DNA from: Candidatus Poribacteria bacterium
GTDB taxonomy: Bacteria; Poribacteria; WGA-4E; PCPOR2b
Reading direction: 5' to 3'
DNA length: 64,000 nucleotides
Assembly: GCA_022826645.1 (NCBI GenBank)
Contig: JAJDUM010000028.1
Span: 33,591 to 97,590, forward strand
Part shown: positions 10,058 through 18,567 of the stretch, in pieces
Layout: each line of letters starts with the position of its first letter
Position numbering within the stretch: position 1 is the first letter of the stretch
The notes under the pieces: generated by a model
Database searches by the model: none
What the model was told of the DNA's origin: nothing
What the model saw: the letters and a program-made list of their open reading frames with translations, nothing else
Translations under genes and position numbers: made by a program

Positions 10058-10174
10058 ATGAAAGTCCGTGCTTCAGTAAGGAAAATGTGTATTCAGTGCA
10101 AGATTATTAAGAGAAAAGGTGTTATCCGCGTTATCTGCTCCGCGGATCCAAAGCATAAGCAAAGACAAGGTTAA
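10058..10174 (+). CDS. rpmJ: 50S ribosomal protein L36
   Basis: L36 is a tiny zinc-binding 50S protein. The frame from ATG 10058 encodes 38 residues, [20 protein letters not shown] and onward, with the C+ zinc ligands C11, C14, C27 and H33. Another ATG lies directly before it at 10055. GTAAAGGAG is upstream. It is too short for most ORF finders but is unmistakable, and it lies between secY and rpsM, its usual place. Confidence 0.96.
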   Translation: MKVRASVRKMCIQCKIIKRKGVIRVICSADPKHKQRQG

Positions 10175-10207
10175 GCACTTTACCTAACACGTAAGGAGGA
10201 AAAAGAC

Positions 10208-10603
10208 ATGGCAAGAATTGCTGGTGTTGATCTACCCCGAACGAAGAGAATCGATATCGCCCTGACCTACATTTATGGGATTGGCCGTCATAGCGCCTCA
10301 AAAATGGTCGACGATCTCAATATTGACCCCGCCAAAAAATCCCAAGATCTTGATGAATCTGAAATCAGCCGCTTAAGAGAAACCATTAACCAAGATTACA
10401 AGGTTGAAGGGGATCTCCGACGTGAAGTCGAGTTGAATGTCAAACGGTTGATGGATATCAATAGCTATCGTGGGTTGCGTCATCGTCGACAGTTGCCAGC
10501 ACGAGGACAGCGGACGAGCACTAATGCACGGACGCGCAAAGGAAAAGCAAAGACCATTTCGGTCGGAAGAAAAGCAAAAGAAGCAGCGCGTAAGGGCGGT
10601 TAA
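10208..10603 (+). CDS. rpsM: 30S ribosomal protein S13
   Basis: S13 is in the 30S head and contacts P-site tRNA and L5. The 131-residue product has [20 protein letters not shown], the YIYGIGR helix-hairpin motif, and [20 protein letters not shown] with a basic tail. ATG start with AAGGAGG upstream. Canonical first protein of the alpha segment after rpmJ. Confidence 0.98.
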   Translation: MARIAGVDLPRTKRIDIALTYIYGIGRHSASKMVDDLNIDPAKKSQDLDESEISRLRETINQDYKVEGDLRREVELNVKRLMDINSYRGLRHRRQLPARGQRTSTNARTRKGKAKTISVGRKAKEAARKGG

Positions 10604-10641
10604 TACCACTTGTGCATTGAGCTTCAGAAAGGAGACTAATT

Positions 10642-11034
10642 TTGCGAGATCCAGGTTCCTCTAATCGTCCAAGGAGGAGAGAAAGAAAGAATATTTCTGA
10701 AGGAATCGCTCACATCCAAGCAACCTTTAATAACACGATCATAACGATCACCGACCTCAACGGAAATGCCATCGCTTGGGCAAGTGCAGGTAGTAGCTTT
10801 CGAGGTTCTCGGAAATCTACCCCATTCGCTGCCCAACAAACAGCGGAAACGTGCGCCAGGAAAGCGATGGAGCACGGTCTGAAACGGGTTGAGGTAAGGG
10901 TCAAAGGACCAGGATCCGGCAGAGAGTCCGCAATTCGATCCCTCTCAGCAGCTGGATTAGAAATTACTGCAATGAAAGACGTAACCCCAATTCCTCATAA
11001 CGGCTGTCGACCGCCCAAACGGCGGCGCGTCTAA
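10642..11034 (+). CDS. rpsK: 30S ribosomal protein S11
   Basis: S11 shapes the 30S platform and mRNA exit site. TTG start at 10642, with AAAGGAG upstream. The 130-residue protein contains [21 protein letters not shown], shortened here to its core [10 protein letters not shown], then [24 protein letters not shown] and the end [15 protein letters not shown]. All are standard S11 features. Confidence 0.98.
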   Translation: MRDPGSSNRPRRRERKNISEGIAHIQATFNNTIITITDLNGNAIAWASAGSSFRGSRKSTPFAAQQTAETCARKAMEHGLKRVEVRVKGPGSGRESAIRSLSAAGLEITAMKDVTPIPHNGCRPPKRRRV

Positions 11035-11092
11035 TGTTTGAAAATTGGGATTTTAAGAAAGGGGGAACTGGTCCTAGTTTAACCAGAAAAGA

Positions 11093-11719
11093 ATGAGCAA
11101 ATATCTAGGTTCTGTATGTAAATTGTGTCGAAGAGAAGGTGAAAAACTTTTTTTGAAGGGACAACGCTGCGATTCCCCGAAGTGCTCATTTGAGCGTCGT
11201 AGTTATCCGCCCGGTCAACACGGTCAGAAACTGCCTAAAATCAAAGATTACGGACGCCAATTACGCACCAAGCAGAAATCGAAGCGTATCTATAGCATTT
11301 TAGAAAAACCGTTTAAAAACTACTATACAAAAGCTGCACAACAGAAGGGCGTTGTAAGAGAGAATTTGCTAACACTGTTGGAACGTCGGTTGGACAACGT
11401 CATTTACCGGCTCGGTTTTGCCAATTCACGCTTGCAGGCTCGACAACTCGTTACACATAACCATTTCCTTGTGAACGGAAAAAGAGTTAATATTCCCTCT
11501 TACCTGATACAACTTGGCGATGTTATTCAAACACGAGAGAAAAGTCGCAACGTAGCGGTTATTCAAGAAGCGTTAGAACGTTCTGAACACCGGGGTACAC
11601 CAGATTGGCTTGAGTTGGATAAAGAGAAACAAGAGGGAGTTGTTAGGACGTTCCCCAACGTCGAGCAACTCGCCATCGACCTCCAAACACAGTTAATCGT
11701 TGAACTTTACTCCAAATAA
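11093..11719 (+). CDS. rpsD: 30S ribosomal protein S4, zinc-type N-terminus
   Basis: S4 nucleates 16S 5'-domain assembly and affects decoding accuracy. The 208-residue product has CKLC and a second pair (C26, C31) near the N-terminus, the C+ pattern seen in some S4 proteins. It then has SYPPGQHGQ, and an S4 RNA-binding domain with LERRLDNVIYRLGFANSRLQ and NHFLVNGKRVNIPSY. The ATG at 11093 has a GGGGGAA further upstream at about 11060. Confidence 0.97.
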   Translation: MSKYLGSVCKLCRREGEKLFLKGQRCDSPKCSFERRSYPPGQHGQKLPKIKDYGRQLRTKQKSKRIYSILEKPFKNYYTKAAQQKGVVRENLLTLLERRLDNVIYRLGFANSRLQARQLVTHNHFLVNGKRVNIPSYLIQLGDVIQTREKSRNVAVIQEALERSEHRGTPDWLELDKEKQEGVVRTFPNVEQLAIDLQTQLIVELYSK

Positions 11720-11747
11720 CACAGCCACTTGTAGGAGGATAAGATAG

Positions 11748-12713
11748 ATGACAGGGAGGGAAATCACCAAGCCAAAGCACCTCGTTACCGATCTTGATAC
11801 ATTGCAACCGGATTACGGGAAATTTGTTGCTGAACCACTTGAACGAGGATTTGGAACGACTATTGGTAACTCGCTGCGACGCGTCTTGCTTTCTTCAATC
11901 CAAGGTGCCGCCGTGATTGCCGTTGCTATTGATGGGGTAAAGCATGAGTTCTCGACGCTGGACGGGATGAAAGAAGATGTCACTCAAGTTCTCCTTAACC
12001 TTAAAGAGATTCGACTTCGAGTTCATAGCGACGAGATTATCACCCTAGTTTTATCCGCAGAAGGCTCCGGTAACATCACAGCAGCAGATATCCAGCCCAA
12101 CGGACAGGTTGACATCATCAACCCGGACCAACATATTGCAACGCTCGACAAATGCGATGGTTTGAATATGGAAATCCAAGTCTGTGGAGGCAGGGGATAC
12201 GAGTTCGGGGAAGAACATCTAGACCACAGTCAACAGATCGGAGTTATCCCGGTCGATTCTAAGTTTTCACCAGTCAGAAAAGTTAATTTCTTGGTTGAAG
12301 AAACACGGGTCGGACACATGACAAACTATGACCGGCTTATCTTAGAAGTGTGGACAGATGCGAGTATCACCCCAAAAGAAGCAGTCACACAAGCCTCGGA
12401 CATCCTGCTAGATCAATTTAGGCTCTTTAGCGATTTCGATGAAACCTACGTGGAACCGGTCGAGGAAATTGACGAAGAAGAACTTCAGCGTGAGAAATGG
12501 CTATCGAAGCCTGTCGCGGAACTTGAACTTTCAGTGCGATCCGCTAACTGTCTGGAAGCTGCAGAGATCACAACTATCCGAGACCTCGTGGTCAAGACTG
12601 AACAAGAAATGTTGAAATTTCGGAATTTCGGTAGAAAATCCCTGAACGAGATTAAGGACATCCTTTCGGAGATGGGCCTCTCTTTAGGAATGACCCTTGG
12701 CAATGATGAGTGA
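11748..12713 (+). CDS. rpoA: DNA-directed RNA polymerase alpha subunit
   Basis: Alpha dimerises to nucleate RNA polymerase assembly. Residues 1 to about 235 form the N-terminal domain with [17 protein letters not shown]. An acidic linker (about 236-250) leads to the helix-hairpin-helix C-terminal domain with [16 protein letters not shown] and [12 protein letters not shown], which binds UP elements and activators. 321 residues, full length. ATG start with GTAGGAGG upstream. Confidence 0.98.
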   Translation: MTGREITKPKHLVTDLDTLQPDYGKFVAEPLERGFGTTIGNSLRRVLLSSIQGAAVIAVAIDGVKHEFSTLDGMKEDVTQVLLNLKEIRLRVHSDEIITLVLSAEGSGNITAADIQPNGQVDIINPDQHIATLDKCDGLNMEIQVCGGRGYEFGEEHLDHSQQIGVIPVDSKFSPVRKVNFLVEETRVGHMTNYDRLILEVWTDASITPKEAVTQASDILLDQFRLFSDFDETYVEPVEEIDEEELQREKWLSKPVAELELSVRSANCLEAAEITTIRDLVVKTEQEMLKFRNFGRKSLNEIKDILSEMGLSLGMTLGNDE

Positions 12714-12740
12714 ATTGCCCAAAAATAGAATATTGAAAAT

Positions 12741-12754
12741 CCCGATCGATCGGG
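12741..12754. repeat. Palindrome CCCGATCGATCGGG over the rplQ ribosome-binding site
   Basis: Perfect 14-bp palindrome, related to the CCCGATTCATCGGG repeats at 601, 37536, 41484 and 48363. Its right end runs into the GGGGAGG that serves as the rplQ ribosome-binding site. Confidence 0.8.
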
Positions 12755-12768
12755 GAGGATGAATAGTC

Positions 12769-13122
12769 ATGCGTCACCGGAAAATGGGAAGGAAACTTGG
12801 AAGAACAAGCGGGCATCGCAAGGCATTGTTCAGCAACCAAGCCACCGCACTATTTGAACACGAACAGATTCGAACGACCTTGCCAAAGTGCAAAGAACTA
12901 AGGCGGGTCGCTGAAAAACTGATCAGCCTCGCTAAACGAGGCGATCTACATGCACGCCGTCAGGCCGCTAAGGTTATCCACGACCACGACATTTTGCAAA
13001 AATTATTCGACGATCTTGGTCCCCGTTATCAAGATCGTAATGGTGGATATACCCGTATCATCAGAGGCGAACTGAGACGTAGCGACGCCGCTCAGATGGC
13101 GTATATTCAGTTGGTAGAATAG
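12769..13122 (+). CDS. rplQ: 50S ribosomal protein L17
   Basis: L17 lies near the tunnel exit. The 117-residue product starts [20 protein letters not shown], with [21 protein letters not shown] and the end [19 protein letters not shown], all typical. The ribosome-binding site GGGGAGG overlaps the right arm of a perfect palindrome (12741-12754), so a hairpin could partly mask initiation. Last gene of the superoperon, 20 bp before the terminator. Confidence 0.97.
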   Translation: MRHRKMGRKLGRTSGHRKALFSNQATALFEHEQIRTTLPKCKELRRVAEKLISLAKRGDLHARRQAAKVIHDHDILQKLFDDLGPRYQDRNGGYTRIIRGELRRSDAAQMAYIQLVE

Positions 13123-13142
13123 TGCAAATATCGATAAAAGCA

Positions 13143-13182
13143 TAAAAAAAAGGCGCTGACTTTCAGTCAGCGCCTTTTTTGT
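13143..13182. terminator. Bidirectional intrinsic terminator after the ribosomal operon
   Basis: A perfect GGCGCTGAC / GTCAGCGCC stem with a 5-nt loop is flanked by an A-run on the left and a T-run on the right. It can terminate rplQ on the plus strand, and transcription from the convergent gene (13248-14534) on the minus strand. Confidence 0.92.
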
Positions 13183-13247
13183 TTCTCGACTCCAGGTATA
13201 CCACAACCTGACAGAGCAGCTCTAATTGTCACCCATCACAGCAACCC

Positions 13248-14534
13248 TCAATATCGATATCCCGCAGACACAAACACCCGGTTGGAGGTTTGACTTTCTG
13301 TGAGTAAGTTGCTTGATTGCTCCCATGAACCTCGCATGTAGGCAACATCAATTTTGACAATCTGGTCGAAGACCTTGCCTATCCCAATCGTCAGAAAGTC
13401 TCGGTCACTGTCTATCTCTCTATCTTGGAACGGGATTGGATCGCGGAAGTAACCGATGCGCACACTGGTTTCGATAACCGGTATACGATACTCCGCACCG
13501 ACACGAATCTGTATAGTGCTGTCATAATACCGATTGAAGTTGTTCTGTGCATCCTCTGCTGGCAGCGGATCATATCCGGTCTGTGTCCAGTCCGTAAACT
13601 GGGCGTCGCCAGCTAATGTCACGCGTTTCTCTAAGAGTTTGATAGCAACACCGCCGCCAAACTGAAATGGACGTTCGATATCAAATAAGATTGATCCGTC
13701 ATCGGCTTCCACACTCTCGTCACCATCGTCGAATTCCACGATCGTCTGTTGTTCCCACAACTCGCTGACTTCAAGGTCCACCGGCAGTGTAACAGTCCCA
13801 CCGAGTGTTACATTTTCTCCAGCGAAAGCAAGCACGCCTATCCTACCGCCAAGACCTGAATACACTCTGTCTATGGTATCGTGATAAGCGAAACTCTTTA
13901 CCTCTGGGTCAATGCTATTAATGTCTCCCGCTTCACTGTCCAACTCATAGAGACTTGATCCGTGCCAAAAGTCTATTGAGCCGCCAAGTAAGATATTTTC
14001 TGAGATAAAGACACCCGTCCCCAAACTCCAGATACCCATGCCACCGCTGTTAGCGGTCATCTCATTCACATTAAATCCGCTAAACACCGAATCGTCCGAC
14101 GGATCCACCCCTCGAATGGCAATCTCGGAATCAAAATTTTGAGGACGATTATATCCGAGCGCGAGCGCAATGCCACCGCGAGTTGCGTATAGAGGATAGA
14201 CCAACCCAATCGAATTCGGTCGAGTCTGTGATCCTTCAGCGTCTGCCGTACGACCACGGTTGAACTTCGTTTCTGTATCCCGTTCGCTATGTGCCAGACC
14301 GCCATACAACTCAAACTTTCTGATCTGAGCAAGCCCCGCCGGGTTCCAATACAGCGCCGTAAAATCATCCGCAACACCGAGAAATGCGCCGCCCATCCCC
14401 ATCGTCCTTGCACCAAGACCGAAGGTATTACCGATGGCAATCTCCTCTACCTGTGCAACTCCAATTCTGCTCCCAAACACAAAGTAAGTGAGCATCAACG
14501 CCAAAACAGTGGCGGTTTTCACTAATCTTCTCAT
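13248..14534 (-). CDS. Outer-membrane beta-barrel protein, PorV / FadL (OmpP1)-like
   Basis: Probably a secreted outer-membrane barrel of the PorV/UPF0164/FadL superfamily, which transports hydrophobic ligands or helps secretion. From ATG at 14534 (AAGGAG about 10 nt upstream) it has a signal peptide (residues 1 to about 27). The family's N-terminal motif follows, with GARTMGMGGAFLGVADD and YWNPAGLAQ near residues 41-70, then alternating beta-rich sequence ending in an aromatic residue (SAGYRY), as barrels do. The frame extends 28 residues further upstream without a signal sequence, so I trimmed it. It follows a lipoprotein gene by 7 bp and is probably co-transcribed with it. The ligand is unknown. 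Confidence 0.8.
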   Translation of the reverse strand: MRRLVKTATVLALMLTYFVFGSRIGVAQVEEIAIGNTFGLGARTMGMGGAFLGVADDFTALYWNPAGLAQIRKFELYGGLAHSERDTETKFNRGRTADAEGSQTRPNSIGLVYPLYATRGGIALALGYNRPQNFDSEIAIRGVDPSDDSVFSGFNVNEMTANSGGMGIWSLGTGVFISENILLGGSIDFWHGSSLYELDSEAGDINSIDPEVKSFAYHDTIDRVYSGLGGRIGVLAFAGENVTLGGTVTLPVDLEVSELWEQQTIVEFDDGDESVEADDGSILFDIERPFQFGGGVAIKLLEKRVTLAGDAQFTDWTQTGYDPLPAEDAQNNFNRYYDSTIQIRVGAEYRIPVIETSVRIGYFRDPIPFQDREIDSDRDFLTIGIGKVFDQIVKIDVAYMRGSWEQSSNLLTESQTSNRVFVSAGYRY

Positions 14535-14541
14535 TGGACTG

Positions 14542-15174
14542 TTATCTCCTTCTGGACCTTCGGGACCTGTCGCGCCGTGACTCAGACGAACCACGAGCGG
14601 GCGTCTTATTCTCCTCATCCTTCCTCAACGACCTATCCGGACGCCCTGAAGACGGGTGGCGAGATCTGACTCCTCGATAGCTTTGCGAGCGTCGCTTACC
14701 AAAATTCAAATCGCCAATTCTGGAAGTCCGCTGCGGGTAGCGATAGCGATAGGGACGATACCCATGATAGCGATATGATCCATAGTATGAATAATATGGA
14801 TAGTAGGAGTATCCGTAATAGGGATAAAGGGGATGATAGCCACCATAGTAGTATGGATAAGCGGGATAGTAGTCGTAGTAATCGTGGCGGTAAGACCGAT
14901 AATAACGGCTAGAATAACCGTAGCTCGGTTTGCGACGTCCGTAGTACCCTTCATCGTCCACTTCGGAGGGCTCCCCTTCCACTTCAACCTCTCCTTGCTG
15001 CTCCTGTCCAGGTGTCACCTTTTCGTCCCCGTCTTCGCGTTCGTGCGCGTCTTGATGACGATAGGAGGTTTCTCGGGTTGAAGGGGGCGTCTCGTAGTAA
15101 CCAATCTGTGTGTAACACCCTGCGAAAGCAATCACCGCCAGCACGAGTGCAATCGAGAGAACGAATCTGTTCAT
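14542..15174 (-). CDS. Tyr/Arg-rich lipoprotein
   Basis: Family not recognised. From ATG 15174 (GGAAGG 6 nt upstream) the protein has a clear lipoprotein signal: MNRF, a hydrophobic stretch, and lipobox FAGC with C20 as the lipidated residue. An acidic linker follows, then a region dominated by Tyr, Pro, Gly and Ser, and finally an Arg/Ser-rich basic tail. No enzyme motif is visible. Such composition suggests a surface or structural envelope protein. It is the upstream partner of the barrel gene, only 7 bp away, so the two may work together. Two earlier in-frame starts (15180, 15204) are less likely by ribosome-binding-site spacing. Confidence 0.7.
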   Translation of the reverse strand: MNRFVLSIALVLAVIAFAGCYTQIGYYETPPSTRETSYRHQDAHEREDGDEKVTPGQEQQGEVEVEGEPSEVDDEGYYGRRKPSYGYSSRYYRSYRHDYYDYYPAYPYYYGGYHPLYPYYGYSYYPYYSYYGSYRYHGYRPYRYRYPQRTSRIGDLNFGKRRSQSYRGVRSRHPSSGRPDRSLRKDEENKTPARGSSESRRDRSRRSRRR

Positions 15175-15675
15175 GGTCATCCTTCCTTTCCATAAATTGT
15201 TCATAGGTTGACCTAACGGTATGTGTTGAGTATATCATATAGCACATACCCACTGCCAACCGAAAAGTTATAACCCCTTAAGCCGGTGATCTGACCGCTA
15301 TAGATTGTGATTGACAGATGCGTGAAGCTATCATAAAATCTTGCTTGGCAAAGATTTGTCTAAATATATGCAATTAAGATGCCACAATTCATCTGTACTG
15401 AAACCAGACAGAACTCCCACAAACTGTCCAACTTAACTGTAGTAAACATAAGTTGAATTATAGTGAATTATAGAAATAAGTAGACATTAATGGTAGTAGG
15501 CACACTCCGTGTGCCGTAACTCGGCGAGCAAGGTCCGTGACTTGGTTCGCTCATCATGTCTAAGTAATTCTAAAGTCTACCATAAAAAAATTGTGGCAAC
15601 AATGATACAACTTTATATCGTAAGTGCTACATGAAACTGTATTCACATCAGCACACAACATAAAAGGATATTACG
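15175..15675. other. Intergenic region with a MITE-like repeat
   Basis: 501 bp between divergent genes. It carries a short inverted-repeat element (15459-15584) and AT-rich flanks that probably hold promoters for both sides. No further gene was found. Confidence 0.6.
15459..15584. repeat. MITE-like element, family 1, copy A
   Basis: 126 bp bounded by imperfect 27-bp inverted repeats (15459-15485 and 15558-15584; 19 of 27 positions pair). The ends match copies at 41167-41269, 41565-41701 and 48277-48498, while the interior differs. No coding capacity. Confidence 0.7.
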
Positions 15676-16572
15676 ATGAAAAGAGAAGTGCGCTGGGAGC
15701 GGATGTTCCCCGACGAACTGGAAGCCGCGTTTGAGGAATGTCCCATCGTCTATTTCTGCTACGGCTTGTGCGAACCCCACGGTCCCCAGAATGCGGTCGG
15801 ACTCGACGCTTTGAAAGCACATGCGATTGCGTGTCGAACAGCCCATGAGCACGGCGGTATTGTTGCTCCGCCCGATTATTGGCATATCCACGAACACGGC
15901 GGCTATGCACTCTGGGCAAATCGGACTGTTGGAGAGGTCCGTCCATGGCTGACCGCAATGCCTGCGTGGATGCATTTCAAGAATATCTGCTATCATGTTC
16001 GGGCAGCGGATGCCATGGGATTTCATGCCGCCCTCCTTTTGACAGGACACTACGGTCCCAACTGGAAAGACCTCAAGACCCTGCTTGAAATCCTGCAACC
16101 GCATTTTGATATGCAGCTATACGGTCTGCCCGATTTCGAGGCGAATCAACCCGGCTTCGATCGCGATGGCAACAGCGGCGGAGATCACGCCGGCAAAGTT
16201 GAAACCTCGTTCCTCTGGGCACTGGAACCTGATTGCGTCGATGTCTCGCGTCTACCAGCATCGGACGCACCGGGACCCCATTTTGCTATGGGACCAACCG
16301 CCCACGAATCGGACCGCCAAGTGGGTGAACGAATGGTTGCCGATGAAGTCCGGTGGCTTGGTGCGAAAGCAAAGGAACTGCTCGATACCTATACCGAACC
16401 ATCGTCAGGACGTCAACCCCTCACCTTCGATCAGATTGAAGAGATCTGGGAACGCGATGTTCGCCCACAACTAAGGGAATTCGAAAGTATGCAGAGCAGC
16501 TGGAGCGATGATGATGGACCGTCTCAAGATTCCCGCTGGTACGCCCAATGGCGTGTACCGGATCGTGGATAG
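15676..16572 (+). CDS. Creatininase-family amidohydrolase
   Basis: Member of the creatininase family, metal-dependent hydrolases acting on cyclic amides (creatinine) or related C-N bonds. The 298-residue protein has likely metal ligands in E33-P-H35-G with D44 following, H125 in TGHYG, and H171/E176 in GDHAGKVETS. All are at family-typical places. ATG start with AAAAGGA upstream. It opens a plus-strand group with a PhyH dioxygenase 21 bp downstream and then a sarcosine-oxidase-like gene. This is compatible with creatinine or other N-methyl compound breakdown, but creatinase itself is not present and substrates in this family vary. Confidence 0.85.
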   Translation: MKREVRWERMFPDELEAAFEECPIVYFCYGLCEPHGPQNAVGLDALKAHAIACRTAHEHGGIVAPPDYWHIHEHGGYALWANRTVGEVRPWLTAMPAWMHFKNICYHVRAADAMGFHAALLLTGHYGPNWKDLKTLLEILQPHFDMQLYGLPDFEANQPGFDRDGNSGGDHAGKVETSFLWALEPDCVDVSRLPASDAPGPHFAMGPTAHESDRQVGERMVADEVRWLGAKAKELLDTYTEPSSGRQPLTFDQIEEIWERDVRPQLREFESMQSSWSDDDGPSQDSRWYAQWRVPDRG

Positions 16573-16593
16573 GTACGCGAAAGGAGCGGAAAA

Positions 16594-17352
16594 ATGTCCC
16601 TCACCGAAGGACAGATCAAGGCTTATGAGGCAGAAGGCTTCGTTCCAAAAGTTCAAATTTCAGACGAAACCGAAGCCACCCGACATCGGAAACTATTTGA
16701 CGAATTAGAAGCCAAACTAGGGCGCGAGGAATGTCATCTCGGGTTAGTCGACCGACATTTTGAGGAAGAATTCATCTGGGAGATTGCAACCCATCCAAAG
16801 ATTCTCGACTGTATCGAAGCCTTGATAGGACCCGATGTTATGATGATATCCAGCCACTTCTTCTGCAAATATGGACCAGATCAAAAAAAGTTTGTGGCAT
16901 GGCACCAGGATGTAACCTATTGGGGACTTGAGCCGCCCGAAGCGATTACTGCGTGGTATGCAATCGACGATAGCGATTGCGAAAACGGTTGCATGCGTGT
17001 GATTCCCGGCACCCACCGTCCCGGCATTCGGGACCATGGGAAATCCGGACAGGAAGGAAACCTGTTAAGTATCGATCAGGAAGTGCCAGTCAGTAAGGCT
17101 GAGGAGCAAAATGCTGTAGACCTCGTTCTGAAGGCAGGCGAAATCTCAATCCATCACGGCACATTGATTCACGGCAGCCTGCCCAATCAATCTACACGGC
17201 GACGCTGCGGCTTGACAGTCCGCTACGTTCCTACTTGGGTCAAGCAGGTTGAGAGGAACTCGCTGGGACGTAACTGGTCGGCAATTCTGTTGCGCGGCGA
17301 AAACAGAGAGAAGAATTTTGATGAACTCCCCAAACCATTCCCAATCAAATAA
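16594..17352 (+). CDS. Phytanoyl-CoA dioxygenase (PhyH)-family oxygenase
   Basis: Fe(II)/2-oxoglutarate-dependent oxygenase of the PhyH family, which hydroxylates varied small molecules. The 252-residue protein shows the facial triad: H104-x-D106 in WHQD and a distal H193 in LIHGSLPN, with an Arg at about 210 to bind 2-oxoglutarate. The motif AITAWYAIDDSD-CENG-MRVIPGTH is standard for the family. ATG start with AAAGGAG upstream, 21 bp after the creatininase gene. Both are likely in one transcript with the following oxidase gene. The substrate cannot be read from sequence. Confidence 0.88.
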   Translation: MSLTEGQIKAYEAEGFVPKVQISDETEATRHRKLFDELEAKLGREECHLGLVDRHFEEEFIWEIATHPKILDCIEALIGPDVMMISSHFFCKYGPDQKKFVAWHQDVTYWGLEPPEAITAWYAIDDSDCENGCMRVIPGTHRPGIRDHGKSGQEGNLLSIDQEVPVSKAEEQNAVDLVLKAGEISIHHGTLIHGSLPNQSTRRRCGLTVRYVPTWVKQVERNSLGRNWSAILLRGENREKNFDELPKPFPIK

Positions 17353-17410
17353 CTGATTGGAATTTCCCAATTCCTACTTCACGTATCGCCGTATCAGGAG
17401 ACCAAAAGAA

Positions 17411-18529
17411 ATGTATGATGCCATTGTTATCGGAGCAGGAGTAATGGGCAGCGCAACAGCCTATTACCTCGCCAAGGCAGGGGCACGCACACTGGTATTA
17501 GAACAGTTCTCCCGCGGACATACCTTCGGCAGTTCCCATGGAGACAATCGCATTATCCGCCTGATCTACGAGAAGCAGTTCTATACAGAATTGATGAAGC
17601 ATGCCTATGCAGAATGGCGTGAAGCGGAGAAGGAATCGGGGAAGGATCTGCTGTTCACCACCGGCAGTGTGGTAATCGGACAGGAAGGACACGAATATCT
17701 CCACGATATGGGTGTGAGCCTCGATGCCGCTGGGGTCGAATCCGAATGGTGGGACCAACGACAACTAGCAGACCGGTTCCCACAGTTCAGGATTGAAGAC
17801 GGAGTGGATGCCCTGTGGCAGAAGGATACCGGTTTCCTGTACGCTTCAGCGTGTGTTTTGACCTACCTCCAACTCGCCGAAACGCATGGAGCGGAGGTGC
17901 GGGAGAATACGCCGATAACAGAAATTAACTGGCAGGGCACCCACCCCCAAGTGATTGCAAAAGGGGAACGCTTTCAAGGAAAAAAAGTGATTGTAACCGC
18001 GGGGGCGTGGACCGGACAGATCCTCAGTGAACTGAATCTCCCGTTAACCGTCACCCGGCAACAGGTGGTGTATTATCGACCAACCGATGCGAGTCTGTTT
18101 CAGCGGGGCAAATTCCCGATTTTCCTCGATGTAACGTGGGATGAGGTTTTGTACGGATTTCCCGTGTTCGGACGTGAAGGCGTAAAGATTGCGCGGCACG
18201 GGATGGGGCAGCCGGTGTCTCCCGATACATGTGACCGCACGCCCGATCCTGACTATATCGAGCACCTCCGCTCTTTCCTGCGTGAGCGTATCCCCGATGC
18301 TGCCGGCGAAGCACTTTTCGCGCAGGTCTGTCTCTACACAGAAACGCCCGACGAAGATTTTATCATCGACACACACCCGGATTGTGCGAACCTTGTCTTA
18401 GCAACCGGATTCTCCGGGCACGGTTTCAAGTTCGCCAGCCTTGTTGGACGTATGCTTTCGGAAATGGCGCTTGAGGGAACAACAGGTTTCGACATCAGTC
18501 CATTCCAGCTGGCGCGTTTTGAGCAATAG
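17411..18529 (+). CDS. Monomeric sarcosine oxidase / N-methyl amino acid oxidase-like flavoprotein
   Basis: FAD-dependent oxidase of the MSOX/SolA (DadA-like) family; such enzymes oxidise N-methyl amines such as sarcosine or N-methyltryptophan, releasing formaldehyde and H2O2. The 372-residue product starts with the Rossmann motif IVIGAGVMGSATAYYL and has C307 in AQVCLYTETPDEDF, matching the cysteine that carries covalent FAD in MSOX. The C-terminus has GFSGHGFKFA. I chose ATG 17411 (CAGGAG 10 nt upstream) over an in-frame TTG at 17357. Last of the three-gene group that begins with the creatininase homologue. Confidence 0.88.
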   Translation: MYDAIVIGAGVMGSATAYYLAKAGARTLVLEQFSRGHTFGSSHGDNRIIRLIYEKQFYTELMKHAYAEWREAEKESGKDLLFTTGSVVIGQEGHEYLHDMGVSLDAAGVESEWWDQRQLADRFPQFRIEDGVDALWQKDTGFLYASACVLTYLQLAETHGAEVRENTPITEINWQGTHPQVIAKGERFQGKKVIVTAGAWTGQILSELNLPLTVTRQQVVYYRPTDASLFQRGKFPIFLDVTWDEVLYGFPVFGREGVKIARHGMGQPVSPDTCDRTPDPDYIEHLRSFLRERIPDAAGEALFAQVCLYTETPDEDFIIDTHPDCANLVLATGFSGHGFKFASLVGRMLSEMALEGTTGFDISPFQLARFEQ

Positions 18530-18567
18530 ACAACCAAGCCGTCTACCCATCAAGCCTCTCCCCCGAA

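Noticed and set aside
13425..13616. Plus-strand frame inside the barrel gene
   Set aside because: Antisense shadow of the well-supported barrel frame.
17357..17410. N-terminal extension of the sarcosine oxidase-like gene from TTG 17357
   Set aside because: The added 18 residues precede the dinucleotide-binding motif without homology; ATG 17411 has the better ribosome-binding site.
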